A stretch of 22,345 bases of DNA, from NCBI GenBank assembly GCA_903927685.1, contig CAIYOB010001394.1:1-22345 (forward strand), in the 5' to 3' direction. The position numbers and the translations under genes were made by a program. Positions 15,017-22,345 of the stretch are shown one piece after another; position 1 is the stretch's first letter; every line of letters begins with the position of its first letter. The stretch comes from an uncultured Planctomycetaceae bacterium (GTDB lineage: Bacteria > Planctomycetota > Planctomycetia > Pirellulales > Pirellulaceae). The notes beneath the pieces are model-generated. The model made no database searches and was not told the DNA's origin. It worked only from the letters and a program-made list of their open reading frames with translations.

Positions 15017-17149
15017 TCAATTAGCGGGCGCCAGGCCCGGCGTGCCCCAGGGCGCCGTCGTCTCGACATGCAGCCCCGTCACCTGGCCCTGCAGGGGATT
15101 GGGAGCTTCGTAGTCGCCGGCCGCCGACAGGTCGTCCCGGCCGACGCTCTGGCCGTCCTTGGGCTGGACGGGGATCAGCCCCGGCGATGCCCCCCGCGCG
15201 ACCTCGCGGCCGTCGACGCTCAGGATCATCTGCGTCTCGTTCAACTCGGCCTGGAAACGGAACGAGGCGGGCACGGGGTTTTCGCTGATCACTCGCGTCA
15301 CGTGGCCATCGCGGCGGACATCCAGGGCCAATCTCCCGTTCAGCAGGTGGACGGCATACCCCTGCTCGCGCCCGCCTTGAGCGACGATCACGCCCGCCGG
15401 AGACTGTGCTGCGATGTGGGCGCTGACCGCCAGGATCCGGCCGGCGATCTGCGGCGTCCCGGAATCGCCGGCGGTCTTGGCGTCCGCTTTCACCGCGGGG
15501 CTGTCGTACCGCACGTACACCCGCCGCGCCCACCGCTCCCAATCCGCCACCATCGCCTGGACCCGTTCCGGGTGCACCGCCGCCAGGTCCTGCGTCTCGC
15601 AACGATCCTCGGCCAGATTGTACAATTCCCAGCGGATTTCGTGCGGCATGCGTTTGGACCAGACCAGTTTCCAGTCGCCCTGGCGATAGGCGTGGGCGCC
15701 TTGGTGATCGAAGCCGATGCCGCGTTCCGGCAGCCGCTCGCCGCGCATCGCAGGCAGCAGGCTGGTGCCTTCCGGCGGCGGGATAGAATGGCCTCCGAAC
15801 GTCGCTGGATAGCTCGCCTGGGCCGCCTCGATCAACGTCGGCATCACGTCCATGACGTGCGCCGGCTGGCGAACCCAACGGTCCGGCGTGCCGATCCCCT
15901 GCGGCCAATGCGCGATGCACGGCGTACTGATGCCGCCTTCGTGGGTAAAGTGCTTGTACAGGCGGAACGGCGTGTTTCCCAAATTGGCCCACGCGCTGCC
16001 GTACGACTGGTGCGTTCCGCGTCCGCCGATCTGCCGCACGTCGTCGCCGGTCCGCAGCGTCGTCGTCCCCCGCCGCGACTCGCCGTCGAACCCGAACGGC
16101 CCCCACTCGTAGCAGGCGCCGTTGTCGCTCAGGAACAGGATCAGCGTCTTGTCCAACTCGCCCGTCGATTTCAAGTGCTGGACAATCTGCCCGACGCCCC
16201 GGTCCACGCTCTCGACCATCGCGGCGAACACGGCCATCCGTCGCGCCAGATCGCGCTGGCGATCCTGGTCCAGCGAGTCCCAGGCCGGATTCTCCTGGCC
16301 GGCAAAGCCGTTGGCGATGTCGTCGCGGTCCACCGGCACCAGCGAGCGTGGCGTCAGCTGCCAGCGTTCGCCGTCCACCAAGCCGAGCTTCTTCATCCGC
16401 TCGAACCGTTCTGCGCGGAGCACATCCCAGCCGCGGAGATAGGTCTGGTCGTACTTGTCCGCCCGCTCGGCCGGCGCCTGGACTGGGAAATGCGGCGACG
16501 AGTGGCCCAGGAACAGGAACCAGGGCCGGCCGCGGGCCTGCCCCTGACGCAGGAACTCGAGGGCATACGCATTGAACACGTCCGTCGCGTAGAACTCGCC
16601 GGCCGGCGGATCGATCTCCTTGGGCCGCCCCTCCGGCAAGCGGATGTAGTACGCCGCGTCATACTGGTCGTGCGAGTGGTCGCGAGTATAGCCGTAGAAT
16701 TCCTCGAAGCCGCGCTGGATCGGCCCCGTCTGTTCGTGCAGGTGCCACTTGCCGACGTAGTAACAGCTGTACCCCGCCGGTTTCAGCACGTCGGCCAGCG
16801 TTACGCAGTGGTCGGTCAGCCGCCCGAGATACCCCGGCCCGCGGTCAGGGCTGGGCTGGGCGGACGTAAAGTCGCCGATGCCCGCTTGCGACGGATACAG
16901 CCCGGTCATCAGCGATGCCCGGCTCGGGCAGCACCGAGCCGAGTTGTACAGTTGCGTGAACCGCACGCCCCGTGCCGCCAAGGCATCGATGTTCGGCGTC
17001 TGAATCTCGCCGCCGTAGCAGCCCAAGTCCGAGTATCCCAGATCGTCGGCCAGGATGACCAGGATATTGGGACGAGCCTCCGCAACGGCCTCGTCTGTGA
17101 GAATCGCACCGACAGCCACCGCAACCAGCAACCAACCAACAAGTCTCAT
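15017..17149 (-). CDS. secreted Cys-type sulfatase (arylsulfatase family) with C-terminal extension
   Basis: A 710-residue type I sulfatase that hydrolyses sulfate esters, probably of polysaccharides, outside the cytoplasm. The signal peptide spans residues ~1-23 (AVA cleavage). The metal-site motif is NILVILADDLGYSDLGCYGG (28-47). The sulfatase signature is CCPSR (73-77), a CxPxR motif whose Cys73 would become formylglycine. Further motifs are GKWHLH and LFLSDNGACYEWGP. The catalytic domain ends near 560. The last ~150 residues (from around AAQSPAGVIVAQGGREQGYA) resemble a beta-sandwich carbohydrate-binding or LamG-like domain seen on some planctomycete sulfatases. GAGG precedes the ATG. The gene follows the BamA-type barrel gene after 36 bases on the same strand. 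A true FGE must be encoded elsewhere, since the one at 6101 lacks its cysteines. Confidence 0.93.
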   Translation of the reverse strand: MRLVGWLLVAVAVGAILTDEAVAEARPNILVILADDLGYSDLGCYGGEIQTPNIDALAARGVRFTQLYNSARCCPSRASLMTGLYPSQAGIGDFTSAQPSPDRGPGYLGRLTDHCVTLADVLKPAGYSCYYVGKWHLHEQTGPIQRGFEEFYGYTRDHSHDQYDAAYYIRLPEGRPKEIDPPAGEFYATDVFNAYALEFLRQGQARGRPWFLFLGHSSPHFPVQAPAERADKYDQTYLRGWDVLRAERFERMKKLGLVDGERWQLTPRSLVPVDRDDIANGFAGQENPAWDSLDQDRQRDLARRMAVFAAMVESVDRGVGQIVQHLKSTGELDKTLILFLSDNGACYEWGPFGFDGESRRGTTTLRTGDDVRQIGGRGTHQSYGSAWANLGNTPFRLYKHFTHEGGISTPCIAHWPQGIGTPDRWVRQPAHVMDVMPTLIEAAQASYPATFGGHSIPPPEGTSLLPAMRGERLPERGIGFDHQGAHAYRQGDWKLVWSKRMPHEIRWELYNLAEDRCETQDLAAVHPERVQAMVADWERWARRVYVRYDSPAVKADAKTAGDSGTPQIAGRILAVSAHIAAQSPAGVIVAQGGREQGYAVHLLNGRLALDVRRDGHVTRVISENPVPASFRFQAELNETQMILSVDGREVARGASPGLIPVQPKDGQSVGRDDLSAAGDYEAPNPLQGQVTGLHVETTAPWGTPGLAPAN

Positions 17150-17185
17150 GGCCGAACCTCAGCCGGCGGTGAATCGAAGGGAGGG

Positions 17186-18739
17186 CTAACGCCCGACGCC
17201 CATGAAGAAGGTGAAGACCCGCGTGTCGTCGGTGTCGGCTTTGGCCACGGGGAAGGCAAAGTCGAAGGCCAGCGGCGCGGGGCCCAGGGCGGGGACGTTG
17301 ATCCGGACGCCGAAGCCCGGCGCCACGCGATAGGTGTCGGCGGACAGCCGCACTTCTTCCTCGACAGTGCCGAAATCGCAGAACAGGGCCCCTTTCAGCA
17401 TGTCGTCGGCGGTGAGCGGAAAGACGTATTCCGCTGCGCCCAGGAACATGAACGTGCCGCCGACGCGAACCGTGTTGTACACGGGCGACGCGCCGCGAAA
17501 ATCGAAGCCGCGCAAGGTCGAGTAGCCGCCGGCGAAGTAGTTCTCGAAGATCGGCGTATCCGAGCCGCTGAAGCCCAGGCGGAACAGGAAGCCCAAGGTG
17601 TGCCGGCCCGAACCGTCCGGCCGCTCACGGACCAGGAAGTACTTGCGGACGTCCAGGTCGGCCCGCGGAAAGTCAAAACTGCCGAACGCCTGTTCGACTC
17701 CCAATTCGATCAAGTGGCCTTCGGTCGGAGCAAACGGAATGTCCCGCGTGTCGTTGGTCAGCGTCAGCCGCCCGCTGAACAGGTCATTGTTGCCCAGCAC
17801 TTCGCTCAATTGCGGAATCAGCAGCCGCGGATCGGTGATATCGACGTTCTCCGCCCGCAACGAAGCGGCCACGGACAAATCGGGGGTCAGCCGGTAGCCC
17901 AACGACATCCGGCCGCCCAGCCGCTGTTCGCTCCAATCGTAGAACCGGCGGTCGTACAGAAAGCCGCTCAGATTGAAGCTGATGGGCGTGTCGAACAGAT
18001 AGGGTTCCGTAAAGCTGACCAGGTAGCGTTGCACTTGCGTCCCCGGCATGGCCTCGATCCGGAACCCCTGGCCGGCGCCGCGAAACGCGGTGCCCTCGAC
18101 AAAGTCCCGCCAACTCGTGGGGAACCTGGCAATGTCAAAATTCCGCTCGTCGATCACGATCTGGCCGGTGACGCCAGCGTCCGAGTTGATCCCGGCCCCG
18201 AACATGAAGCGGCCGGTTTGCGTTTCTTCCACGAACACATCCACAGGCGTGGACATGGCCGGGTCGATGTCCGTGTACGGTTCGTTGGGCGTGGCAAAGG
18301 GCTGGCCCAACACGCCGGTCCCGGGCAACAGCGGCTCGACCGTCTCACCGGCGGGAGCGCCAATGCCCGTGCCGAGAGCGGAACCGGCCGCAGGTGCCCC
18401 AGCACCGCTTGCAGTTCCAGGAGCCGCGGGCGGCGGGCCGACGGGGAAGGCCGAGTTGCCCGGCGGCACGGGCGCGGTGTACTGGGCGAGCTTCACGCCG
18501 CTGCGGAATAAACCGTCGGAGGCATCGGAGGCTGGCGGATTCTGGCCGCGAACGACGGCCGTCGATGTTGCTGTGCCGGCGGGCGGCGATGTCGTCGAAG
18601 CAGCCGGTGTGCCGACCGCCGGCAGTCCGGCGGGCGAGTAGAAGAGCGACTGCGGGGCACGCGAGGACGCGCAACCGCCCAGGGCGGTCAACCCGGTGAC
18701 CGCAGACAGGACAACGACGATTGCGCGGCGGTGGTTCAA
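17186..18739 (-). CDS. BamA/Omp85-type beta-barrel protein with lipoprotein signal (barrel half of a split BamA)
   Basis: A 517-residue outer-membrane protein. A TTG start at 18739 is preferred over TTG 18769, because AAGGA lies seven bases upstream and gives a clean lipoprotein signal, MNHRRAIVVVLSAVTGL then TALGGC with Cys23. Residues ~24-155 are a Pro/Ala/Gly-rich linker. VDVFVEETQTGRFMFG (166-181) corresponds to the last strand of BamA POTRA5 running into the first barrel strand. The rest is an Omp85 (Bac_surface_Ag) barrel with conserved YSTLRGFDFRGASPV and GALFCDFGTV. The upstream gene ends 54 bases earlier and carries the POTRA domains. Together they match one BamA. It probably acts in outer-membrane protein insertion; whether it is lipidated is inferred from the lipobox. 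Confidence 0.88.
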   Translation of the reverse strand: MNHRRAIVVVLSAVTGLTALGGCASSRAPQSLFYSPAGLPAVGTPAASTTSPPAGTATSTAVVRGQNPPASDASDGLFRSGVKLAQYTAPVPPGNSAFPVGPPPAAPGTASGAGAPAAGSALGTGIGAPAGETVEPLLPGTGVLGQPFATPNEPYTDIDPAMSTPVDVFVEETQTGRFMFGAGINSDAGVTGQIVIDERNFDIARFPTSWRDFVEGTAFRGAGQGFRIEAMPGTQVQRYLVSFTEPYLFDTPISFNLSGFLYDRRFYDWSEQRLGGRMSLGYRLTPDLSVAASLRAENVDITDPRLLIPQLSEVLGNNDLFSGRLTLTNDTRDIPFAPTEGHLIELGVEQAFGSFDFPRADLDVRKYFLVRERPDGSGRHTLGFLFRLGFSGSDTPIFENYFAGGYSTLRGFDFRGASPVYNTVRVGGTFMFLGAAEYVFPLTADDMLKGALFCDFGTVEEEVRLSADTYRVAPGFGVRINVPALGPAPLAFDFAFPVAKADTDDTRVFTFFMGVGR

Positions 18740-18793
18740 GATGCCGTCCTTAACACATGACTTGGTCAAATCGTCCGCTCGTCCCCGCTGAAC

Positions 18794-20212
18794 TCAGTCA
18801 TTGCCGCCCGGACTCTGCCCGCGATACGAACCGCGCGGGCTCGGGCCTTCGGCGACCATCGTGTCCTGCAACTCCGGCGGCCGCACGACCACCTGCGGCG
18901 TCGTGCCGGTCATGGGGTCGTTCTGGAACAGTTGCGACGCTTTGATGCGCCGCTCGCTGGCGCGCAGTTCGCGCGTATCCAGAATGTCTCCCGGCCGAAT
19001 GGACAAGCGATTCAATACGACGCTTTCCCGCGTGTGGGGATGCTCGCCTTCGATATTCACGTTGATGCGGCCAGCCCGCCAGACGCCGCCTTCCTTGACG
19101 TTGTAGACCAGGTCCAGCTCGCCGGGCTCCTCCAGGAAACGCGGATCGGCTTGGACGTCGGCAAAGATGTGCCCCTGGCTGCCGTAGACGTCCCGCAGCG
19201 AACTCACGTCGCGCTGCATCTTGGCGAGATTGAAGTATTCGCCGGGCTTCAGCTCCGTTTCGGTCAACAGCGAATCGGTCGAGAACTTGTCGTTCCCCGC
19301 CACGGTCACACTCCGCACGACGTACCGCGGACCTTCGTCGATCACGAACGTCAGCGTCAGCCACTCGCCGGATTCGCCGAATTCCAACTCGCGGCCGATG
19401 CGGGCATTGAAAAAGCCCAGGCCGCGATAATAGGCGGTCAGCCGTTCGATGTCCTCGTCGATTTTCTTGCGGTCGACCTGGCCGCGGAAGAAGTACCAGA
19501 GAAAGCCGGGCTTGGACTGGATCTGCGTCTTCAGCCGCTCGTCCGTCGCGATCGTGTTGCCGACGAACTCGACCGAAGCAATCCGCTCCAATTGGCCTTC
19601 GTTGATCACAAACACCGCCCCGCTGTCCTGGGGCTGATCGCCTTCCAGGATGGAGACTTGCGTCTTGCCAAAGCCTTTCGAGTGGTAGTATTCCTCGATC
19701 TTGCGGCGGGCCTCCTCGATCGCGTAGCGGCTGATCGAATCGCCGACTTCGATGCCGTCCTGCTTGCCCAGCGCCTTGTCGGCGATGTTGCGGTTGCCCA
19801 GGTACTTGATGTAACGGATCGTGGGGCTTTCGACGAACTCGAAGGTCACGATCACGCCGTCCGGGGTCTGCTGAGTGAAGGTGCGGACATCATGGAACCG
19901 GCCGGTCGAAGCCAGGCGTCGCACGTCTGCTTGCACCACGTCCGGATCGAATTCGCGGTCCTTGCGGGTCTTCAGTTGCGCCTGGATGAACTGTTCTTTC
20001 ACCGTGGAATGGCCGACTAAGCGGACGCCGGCCACCAGCACGCGCGGCTCGAACGGCAGCGGCGCCGCTGCCGTCGCGGGCGTCGCCGACGGTGCCGGCG
20101 CCGCCGGTGCCTGGGCTGCCAGCGTACCGGGCCACAGGACGAGACCGACCAGGGACAGGCTGAGGAAGCCGCGAGCGACGGAATCTGCACGAGGCCGATG
20201 GATGCGCTGCAT
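18794..20212 (-). CDS. bamA: BamA-type POTRA-domain protein (periplasmic half of a split BamA)
   Basis: A 472-residue exported protein with four full POTRA domains and most of a fifth, and no barrel. The signal peptide is at ~12-35 (LSLSLVGLVLWPGTLAAQA), followed by a short Ala/Pro stretch. POTRA1 begins at VLVAGVRLVGHSTV, POTRA2 at IRYIKYLGNRNIA, POTRA3 at IASVEFVGNTIA, POTRA4 at VRSVTVAGNDKF and POTRA5 at AGRINVNIEGEHPHTRE. POTRA5 breaks off after RRIKASQLFQNDP, and its last strand is found in the next gene. Five POTRAs favour BamA over TamA. The start is uncertain: ATG 20212 has AGGA 12 bases upstream, while ATG 20233 has no ribosome site. The 232-base gap upstream shows no gene and no strong promoter. 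It probably forms the periplasmic part of a BAM machine. Confidence 0.85.
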   Translation of the reverse strand: MQRIHRPRADSVARGFLSLSLVGLVLWPGTLAAQAPAAPAPSATPATAAAPLPFEPRVLVAGVRLVGHSTVKEQFIQAQLKTRKDREFDPDVVQADVRRLASTGRFHDVRTFTQQTPDGVIVTFEFVESPTIRYIKYLGNRNIADKALGKQDGIEVGDSISRYAIEEARRKIEEYYHSKGFGKTQVSILEGDQPQDSGAVFVINEGQLERIASVEFVGNTIATDERLKTQIQSKPGFLWYFFRGQVDRKKIDEDIERLTAYYRGLGFFNARIGRELEFGESGEWLTLTFVIDEGPRYVVRSVTVAGNDKFSTDSLLTETELKPGEYFNLAKMQRDVSSLRDVYGSQGHIFADVQADPRFLEEPGELDLVYNVKEGGVWRAGRINVNIEGEHPHTRESVVLNRLSIRPGDILDTRELRASERRIKASQLFQNDPMTGTTPQVVVRPPELQDTMVAEGPSPRGSYRGQSPGGND

Positions 20213-20444
20213 ATGTCGATTGCGTCCTTGCATGACGAGTAGGTTGTGACCAGACGCCGACCAGACAAGAGGGCAAAACGATCCACTCCGCCAGCCGAAC
20301 CCCGGCCCGCGGCGGACAGGCCGCCAGCCCGGTTTCGACTTGGGGGCGTACAAATACAGGAAGTCGCGATAGGGGGCAAGGCGAATTGGCGGCCCAGGAG
20401 GCAATTTTTACCGGGATGGGGCAAAGACACCGAGGCGATGTTGG

Positions 20445-20873
20445 CTACGGAGGATGCTCGCCGATGGTCGATAGCACGCCGCGCAAGTTGAGCAATTCTA
20501 TGCGGTTGAGATGCAGGGAGTCCACGGTGGCCCTGCCAGTGCTGGTGCGGCCGATCACGAACAACCCGTCTTCGCTCCAGCAGAAATGGCGAGCCCAGTC
20601 TTGAGTCCGAGGATTGAATAGGGAAGCAAGGCGACCTGTACTCGGATCTCGATCGGACGTCGTGTCGCACTTGTGGGCGTTGCACGCAGGACAGGACCAC
20701 GCAAGGTCGTCCGGGGAATCGCCCGCACCTTGCGAGCGTGGAACGACGTGCTCACAGGCGAACGGAGCACAGGAGAATTGGTCCGGATGCTGGCAGTACT
20801 CGCAACGATTGCAGGCGCGCTGTCGAACCTGCCGCCGCACTGCTCGCGGAATTGGCTTACGCCCCGTGGACAT
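20445..20873 (-). CDS. HNH endonuclease
   Basis: A 142-residue nuclease-family protein. A zinc-binding CEYC (24-27) is followed by FACEHVVPRSQGAG (38-51, with the HNH His42), CPACNAHK (61-68) and SLFNPRTQDWARHFCW (84-99), the usual order in stand-alone HNH proteins of cyanobacteria and planctomycetes. It is predicted to be a cytoplasmic metal-dependent DNase; the target is unknown. Its ATG lies inside the 3' end of the upstream gene (17-nt overlap), so translation is probably coupled. No intron, transposase or restriction partner is seen, so it is not obviously a homing nuclease or part of a restriction system. Base composition looks slightly less GC-rich than that of neighbouring genes. Confidence 0.9.
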   Translation of the reverse strand: MSTGRKPIPRAVRRQVRQRACNRCEYCQHPDQFSCAPFACEHVVPRSQGAGDSPDDLAWSCPACNAHKCDTTSDRDPSTGRLASLFNPRTQDWARHFCWSEDGLFVIGRTSTGRATVDSLHLNRIELLNLRGVLSTIGEHPP

Positions 20874-21225
20874 CGTCGTTTCCGCCGATTTCGTCCATGA
20901 CTAAGCGGAGGGGTTTTCCCCGCCGACGTACCAGTTCCGCAATTGCTTGGACTCGCTGGACGTTGATTCGTTCCGCCAGCCGAGCAAGCTCTTGATACTC
21001 GGTTTGCTCCTGGCTCGCCAACTGCCCCAGTTCGCTTTTTCGCAACAACTCGCGAAGTCTCAACTCGTCTGTGGATTTCAGACGGCGACGAGCCGCACGG
21101 ACAAGCGATTGCTCGTTCGTCGTCTCCTGACGCCAGTCGGCAAAGCGGCCGGCAAAGTCATCTAATTCGTCCGGGGGCAGCCGGCCCACCGCATCCAGTA
21201 ACGAGTCTACCGTAGGCACTGTCAT
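20857..21225 (-). CDS. small alpha-helical protein of unknown function, partner of the HNH gene
   Basis: A 122-residue charged, all-helical protein. It opens with MTVPTVDSLLDAVGRLPPDE and later contains LRLRELLRKSELGQLASQEQ, EYQELARLAERINVQRVQAI and KPLRLVMDEIGG. No signal peptide, membrane segment or catalytic motif is seen. A GTG at 21243 would add six residues, but ATG 21225 is chosen because a GGAGG lies eight bases upstream. Its last 17 bases overlap the HNH start. Similar small helical proteins often precede HNH or PIN-type genes in planctomycetes and cyanobacteria as I recall them. It may bind, inhibit or guide the nuclease, as an antitoxin-like protein would, but nothing in the sequence proves this. 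Confidence 0.72.
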   Translation of the reverse strand: MTVPTVDSLLDAVGRLPPDELDDFAGRFADWRQETTNEQSLVRAARRRLKSTDELRLRELLRKSELGQLASQEQTEYQELARLAERINVQRVQAIAELVRRRGKPLRLVMDEIGGNDDVHGA

Positions 21226-21323
21226 GCAAACGCCCTCCACCACCCGAATTCTACCCCGTGGAAGTCCGATCCGTCGAGGCGGAGAACTCTACACGGAACG
21301 GGGCGATCTCTCACTACCCCCGT

Positions 21324-22345
21324 CTACCGCGTTCCCAACGTCCCGGCCACCCGGTCCCGCAGCTGCCGCAGCAGGTCCTCTTGTTCCGGGCTGAACGAGC
21401 CGCGGCGTTGGCCGTAGGTGTCCATCCAGGTGGCCAGCCGCGACCAGGCGTCCGCATCCAGCTGGACGTCATGATGGCCGTTCCTCAAGAGGGCTGCTAG
21501 CGGACTGGTCTGCGCCGCCCCCTGGCCGGCCACGGAACGGCCTTGGCGATAGCGCTCCGACACGTGCGTCCGCAGACTGGGCTGACCGTAGTCGACCAAG
21601 GCATCGTAGGCCCGCGGGGCGGTCAAGTCCACGATCGACGCATCCGCATCGGGCTGATGGCACCGCACGCAGTGCTGCTCCAGCACCGGCCCGACCAAGG
21701 AATCGAAGTGCAGCGGCCACGAACCGCCCGGTCCCGGTTCGATCCGCGAGGGGGCACGCATCGCTGCTAGCGGCGGCCGGCTCGGCGGCGCCGTGTTTCG
21801 CGGCTCGTGACAGCCAATGCAGGTCATCGTCTGGCCGGGCTGGACATAGGTGGCGCTGCGCATCGTCTGGACGGCCACGCCCTGCTCGTCCAACGCCTGG
21901 ACAAAAAACGTGACGCCGGCCGGCACGCGGAAATGGGCCGAACCGTCGGGCTCGACAGGCACCGTGCCCAGCACGAACTTGCCCGGATCGTCATGCGTCA
22001 GGCCCATCGGCGGAAAGTTCATCGTGGGATGCGTCTTGACCGGCACGCCGACCAATCGCAACTGGCGGATCGTTCCCCGCGCGACGCCGCCCAGTCCCTG
22101 GTAGACGTCCGCCACGATCATGGCTCCCTCGGGATCGGCCTGATTCGCCGCCGGCTGGTGGACCAATCGCTCCGGGACGCGGCGCCGGATCGGCAAGGGC
22201 GTTTCGCTGCCGATTTCCGGATCGCGGTAGAGCAGGTTCAAATTGCCGAAGGCGTCGAACAGGTACAGCCCCAGATCGTTGGCCGGACCGGGCATGCCCC
22301 AGGCGGGCCGCGGCGTGCCGGGCGGCAACTCTTGCGAACTCCAAC
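21324..22345 (-). CDS. di-heme c-type cytochrome with HzsA-like middle domain, C-terminal part (5' end outside window)
   Basis: The last ~340 residues of a larger protein; the frame stays open to the window edge, so the TTG at 22328 is not the start. AMIVADVYQGLGGVARGTIR and the beta-rich stretch up to VTFFVQALDEQGVAVQTMRS resemble the middle domain of hydrazine synthase subunit alpha (HzsA) as found in many non-anammox planctomycetes. Two c-type heme motifs are present: CIGCH (21807-21821) and CVRCH (21657-21671). The protein is therefore expected in the periplasm or equivalent space, carrying electrons. The C-terminus is helical and charged. This is one of the paralogous multi-domain cytochromes typical of Pirellulales, and hydrazine synthesis should not be inferred. 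The gap to the next gene is 98 bases. Confidence 0.85.
   Translation of the reverse strand, partial: WSSQELPPGTPRPAWGMPGPANDLGLYLFDAFGNLNLLYRDPEIGSETPLPIRRRVPERLVHQPAANQADPEGAMIVADVYQGLGGVARGTIRQLRLVGVPVKTHPTMNFPPMGLTHDDPGKFVLGTVPVEPDGSAHFRVPAGVTFFVQALDEQGVAVQTMRSATYVQPGQTMTCIGCHEPRNTAPPSRPPLAAMRAPSRIEPGPGGSWPLHFDSLVGPVLEQHCVRCHQPDADASIVDLTAPRAYDALVDYGQPSLRTHVSERYRQGRSVAGQGAAQTSPLAALLRNGHHDVQLDADAWSRLATWMDTYGQRRGSFSPEQEDLLRQLRDRVAGTLGTR

Noticed and set aside
15068..18511. 1147-codon open frame on the + strand
   Set aside because: It lies antisense to the sulfatase and BamA-barrel genes, shows no recognisable domain and has an Arg/Pro/His-rich composition typical of GC-rich shadow frames.
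18932..20020. 362-codon open frame on the + strand
   Set aside because: It is antisense to the POTRA-domain gene; no domain, signal or start site supports it.
20213..20404. N-terminal extension of the POTRA protein to 20404
   Set aside because: It would place ~60 non-homologous residues before a clear signal peptide and lacks a ribosome site.
20445..21225. Homing endonuclease or restriction system
   Set aside because: No intron, intein, methyltransferase or mobile-element sign is found around the HNH gene.
21324..22345. Hydrazine synthase subunit of an anammox bacterium
   Set aside because: Only the middle-domain resemblance and two hemes are seen, and no other anammox gene is present; HzsA-like domains are widespread in other planctomycetes.

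Overview
This GC-rich, gene-dense window most likely comes from a member of the Planctomycetota, probably Pirellulales or a relative. The call rests on gene content: Tat-exported Gfo/Idh/MocA oxidoreductases, a secreted Cys-type sulfatase, a SUMF1/FGE-like secreted protein, a Uma2 (DUF820) protein with an AER-rich tail, and a di-heme cytochrome with an HzsA-like middle region. The organism has a Gram-negative-type outer membrane, since BamA-type genes are present. Genes run at both window edges, and no stretch over 300 bases lacks a gene. I saw no tRNA, rRNA, CRISPR array, insertion sequence or prophage.

Left part (1-5968, all + strand): the 3' end of bioF (biotin synthesis), a small cold-shock protein whose leader may begin with a hairpin, a transketolase, and a tightly linked pair. 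That pair is a TPR / GT9-like / FkbM-methyltransferase fusion followed 10 nt later by a DUF6165 protein. It probably acts on a surface glycan.

Centre (6101-15007): a secreted FGE-like protein without the FGE cysteines and a Tat-signal Gfo/Idh/MocA oxidoreductase are separated by an imperfect palindromic repeat. Convergent to these is a cytoplasmic PAS histidine kinase with no regulator beside it. Then come a secreted Pro-rich/coiled-coil protein, a small DUF2177 membrane protein on the - strand, and a Uma2 protein. Next are a C-terminally truncated Tat-signal TIM-barrel (sugar isomerase-like) gene and a second Gfo/Idh/MocA paralogue, which looks like a damaged two-gene sugar cassette.

Right part (15017-22345, all - strand): transcription runs leftwards. 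From upstream to downstream it holds the C-terminal part of a di-heme HzsA-like cytochrome, a small alpha-helical protein overlapping an HNH endonuclease by 17 nt, and then a BamA split into two genes. One BamA gene is a POTRA protein and the next is a lipoprotein-type beta-barrel. A secreted sulfatase follows 36 nt downstream.

The most unusual points are the BamA split inside POTRA5 with a lipobox on the barrel half, the TPR-GT9-FkbM fusion with its DUF6165 partner, the overlapping helical/HNH pair, the truncated TIM-barrel gene, and the palindromic repeat at 7275-7361. Nothing here proves a wholly new system. All functional calls come from reading motifs by eye, with no database search.
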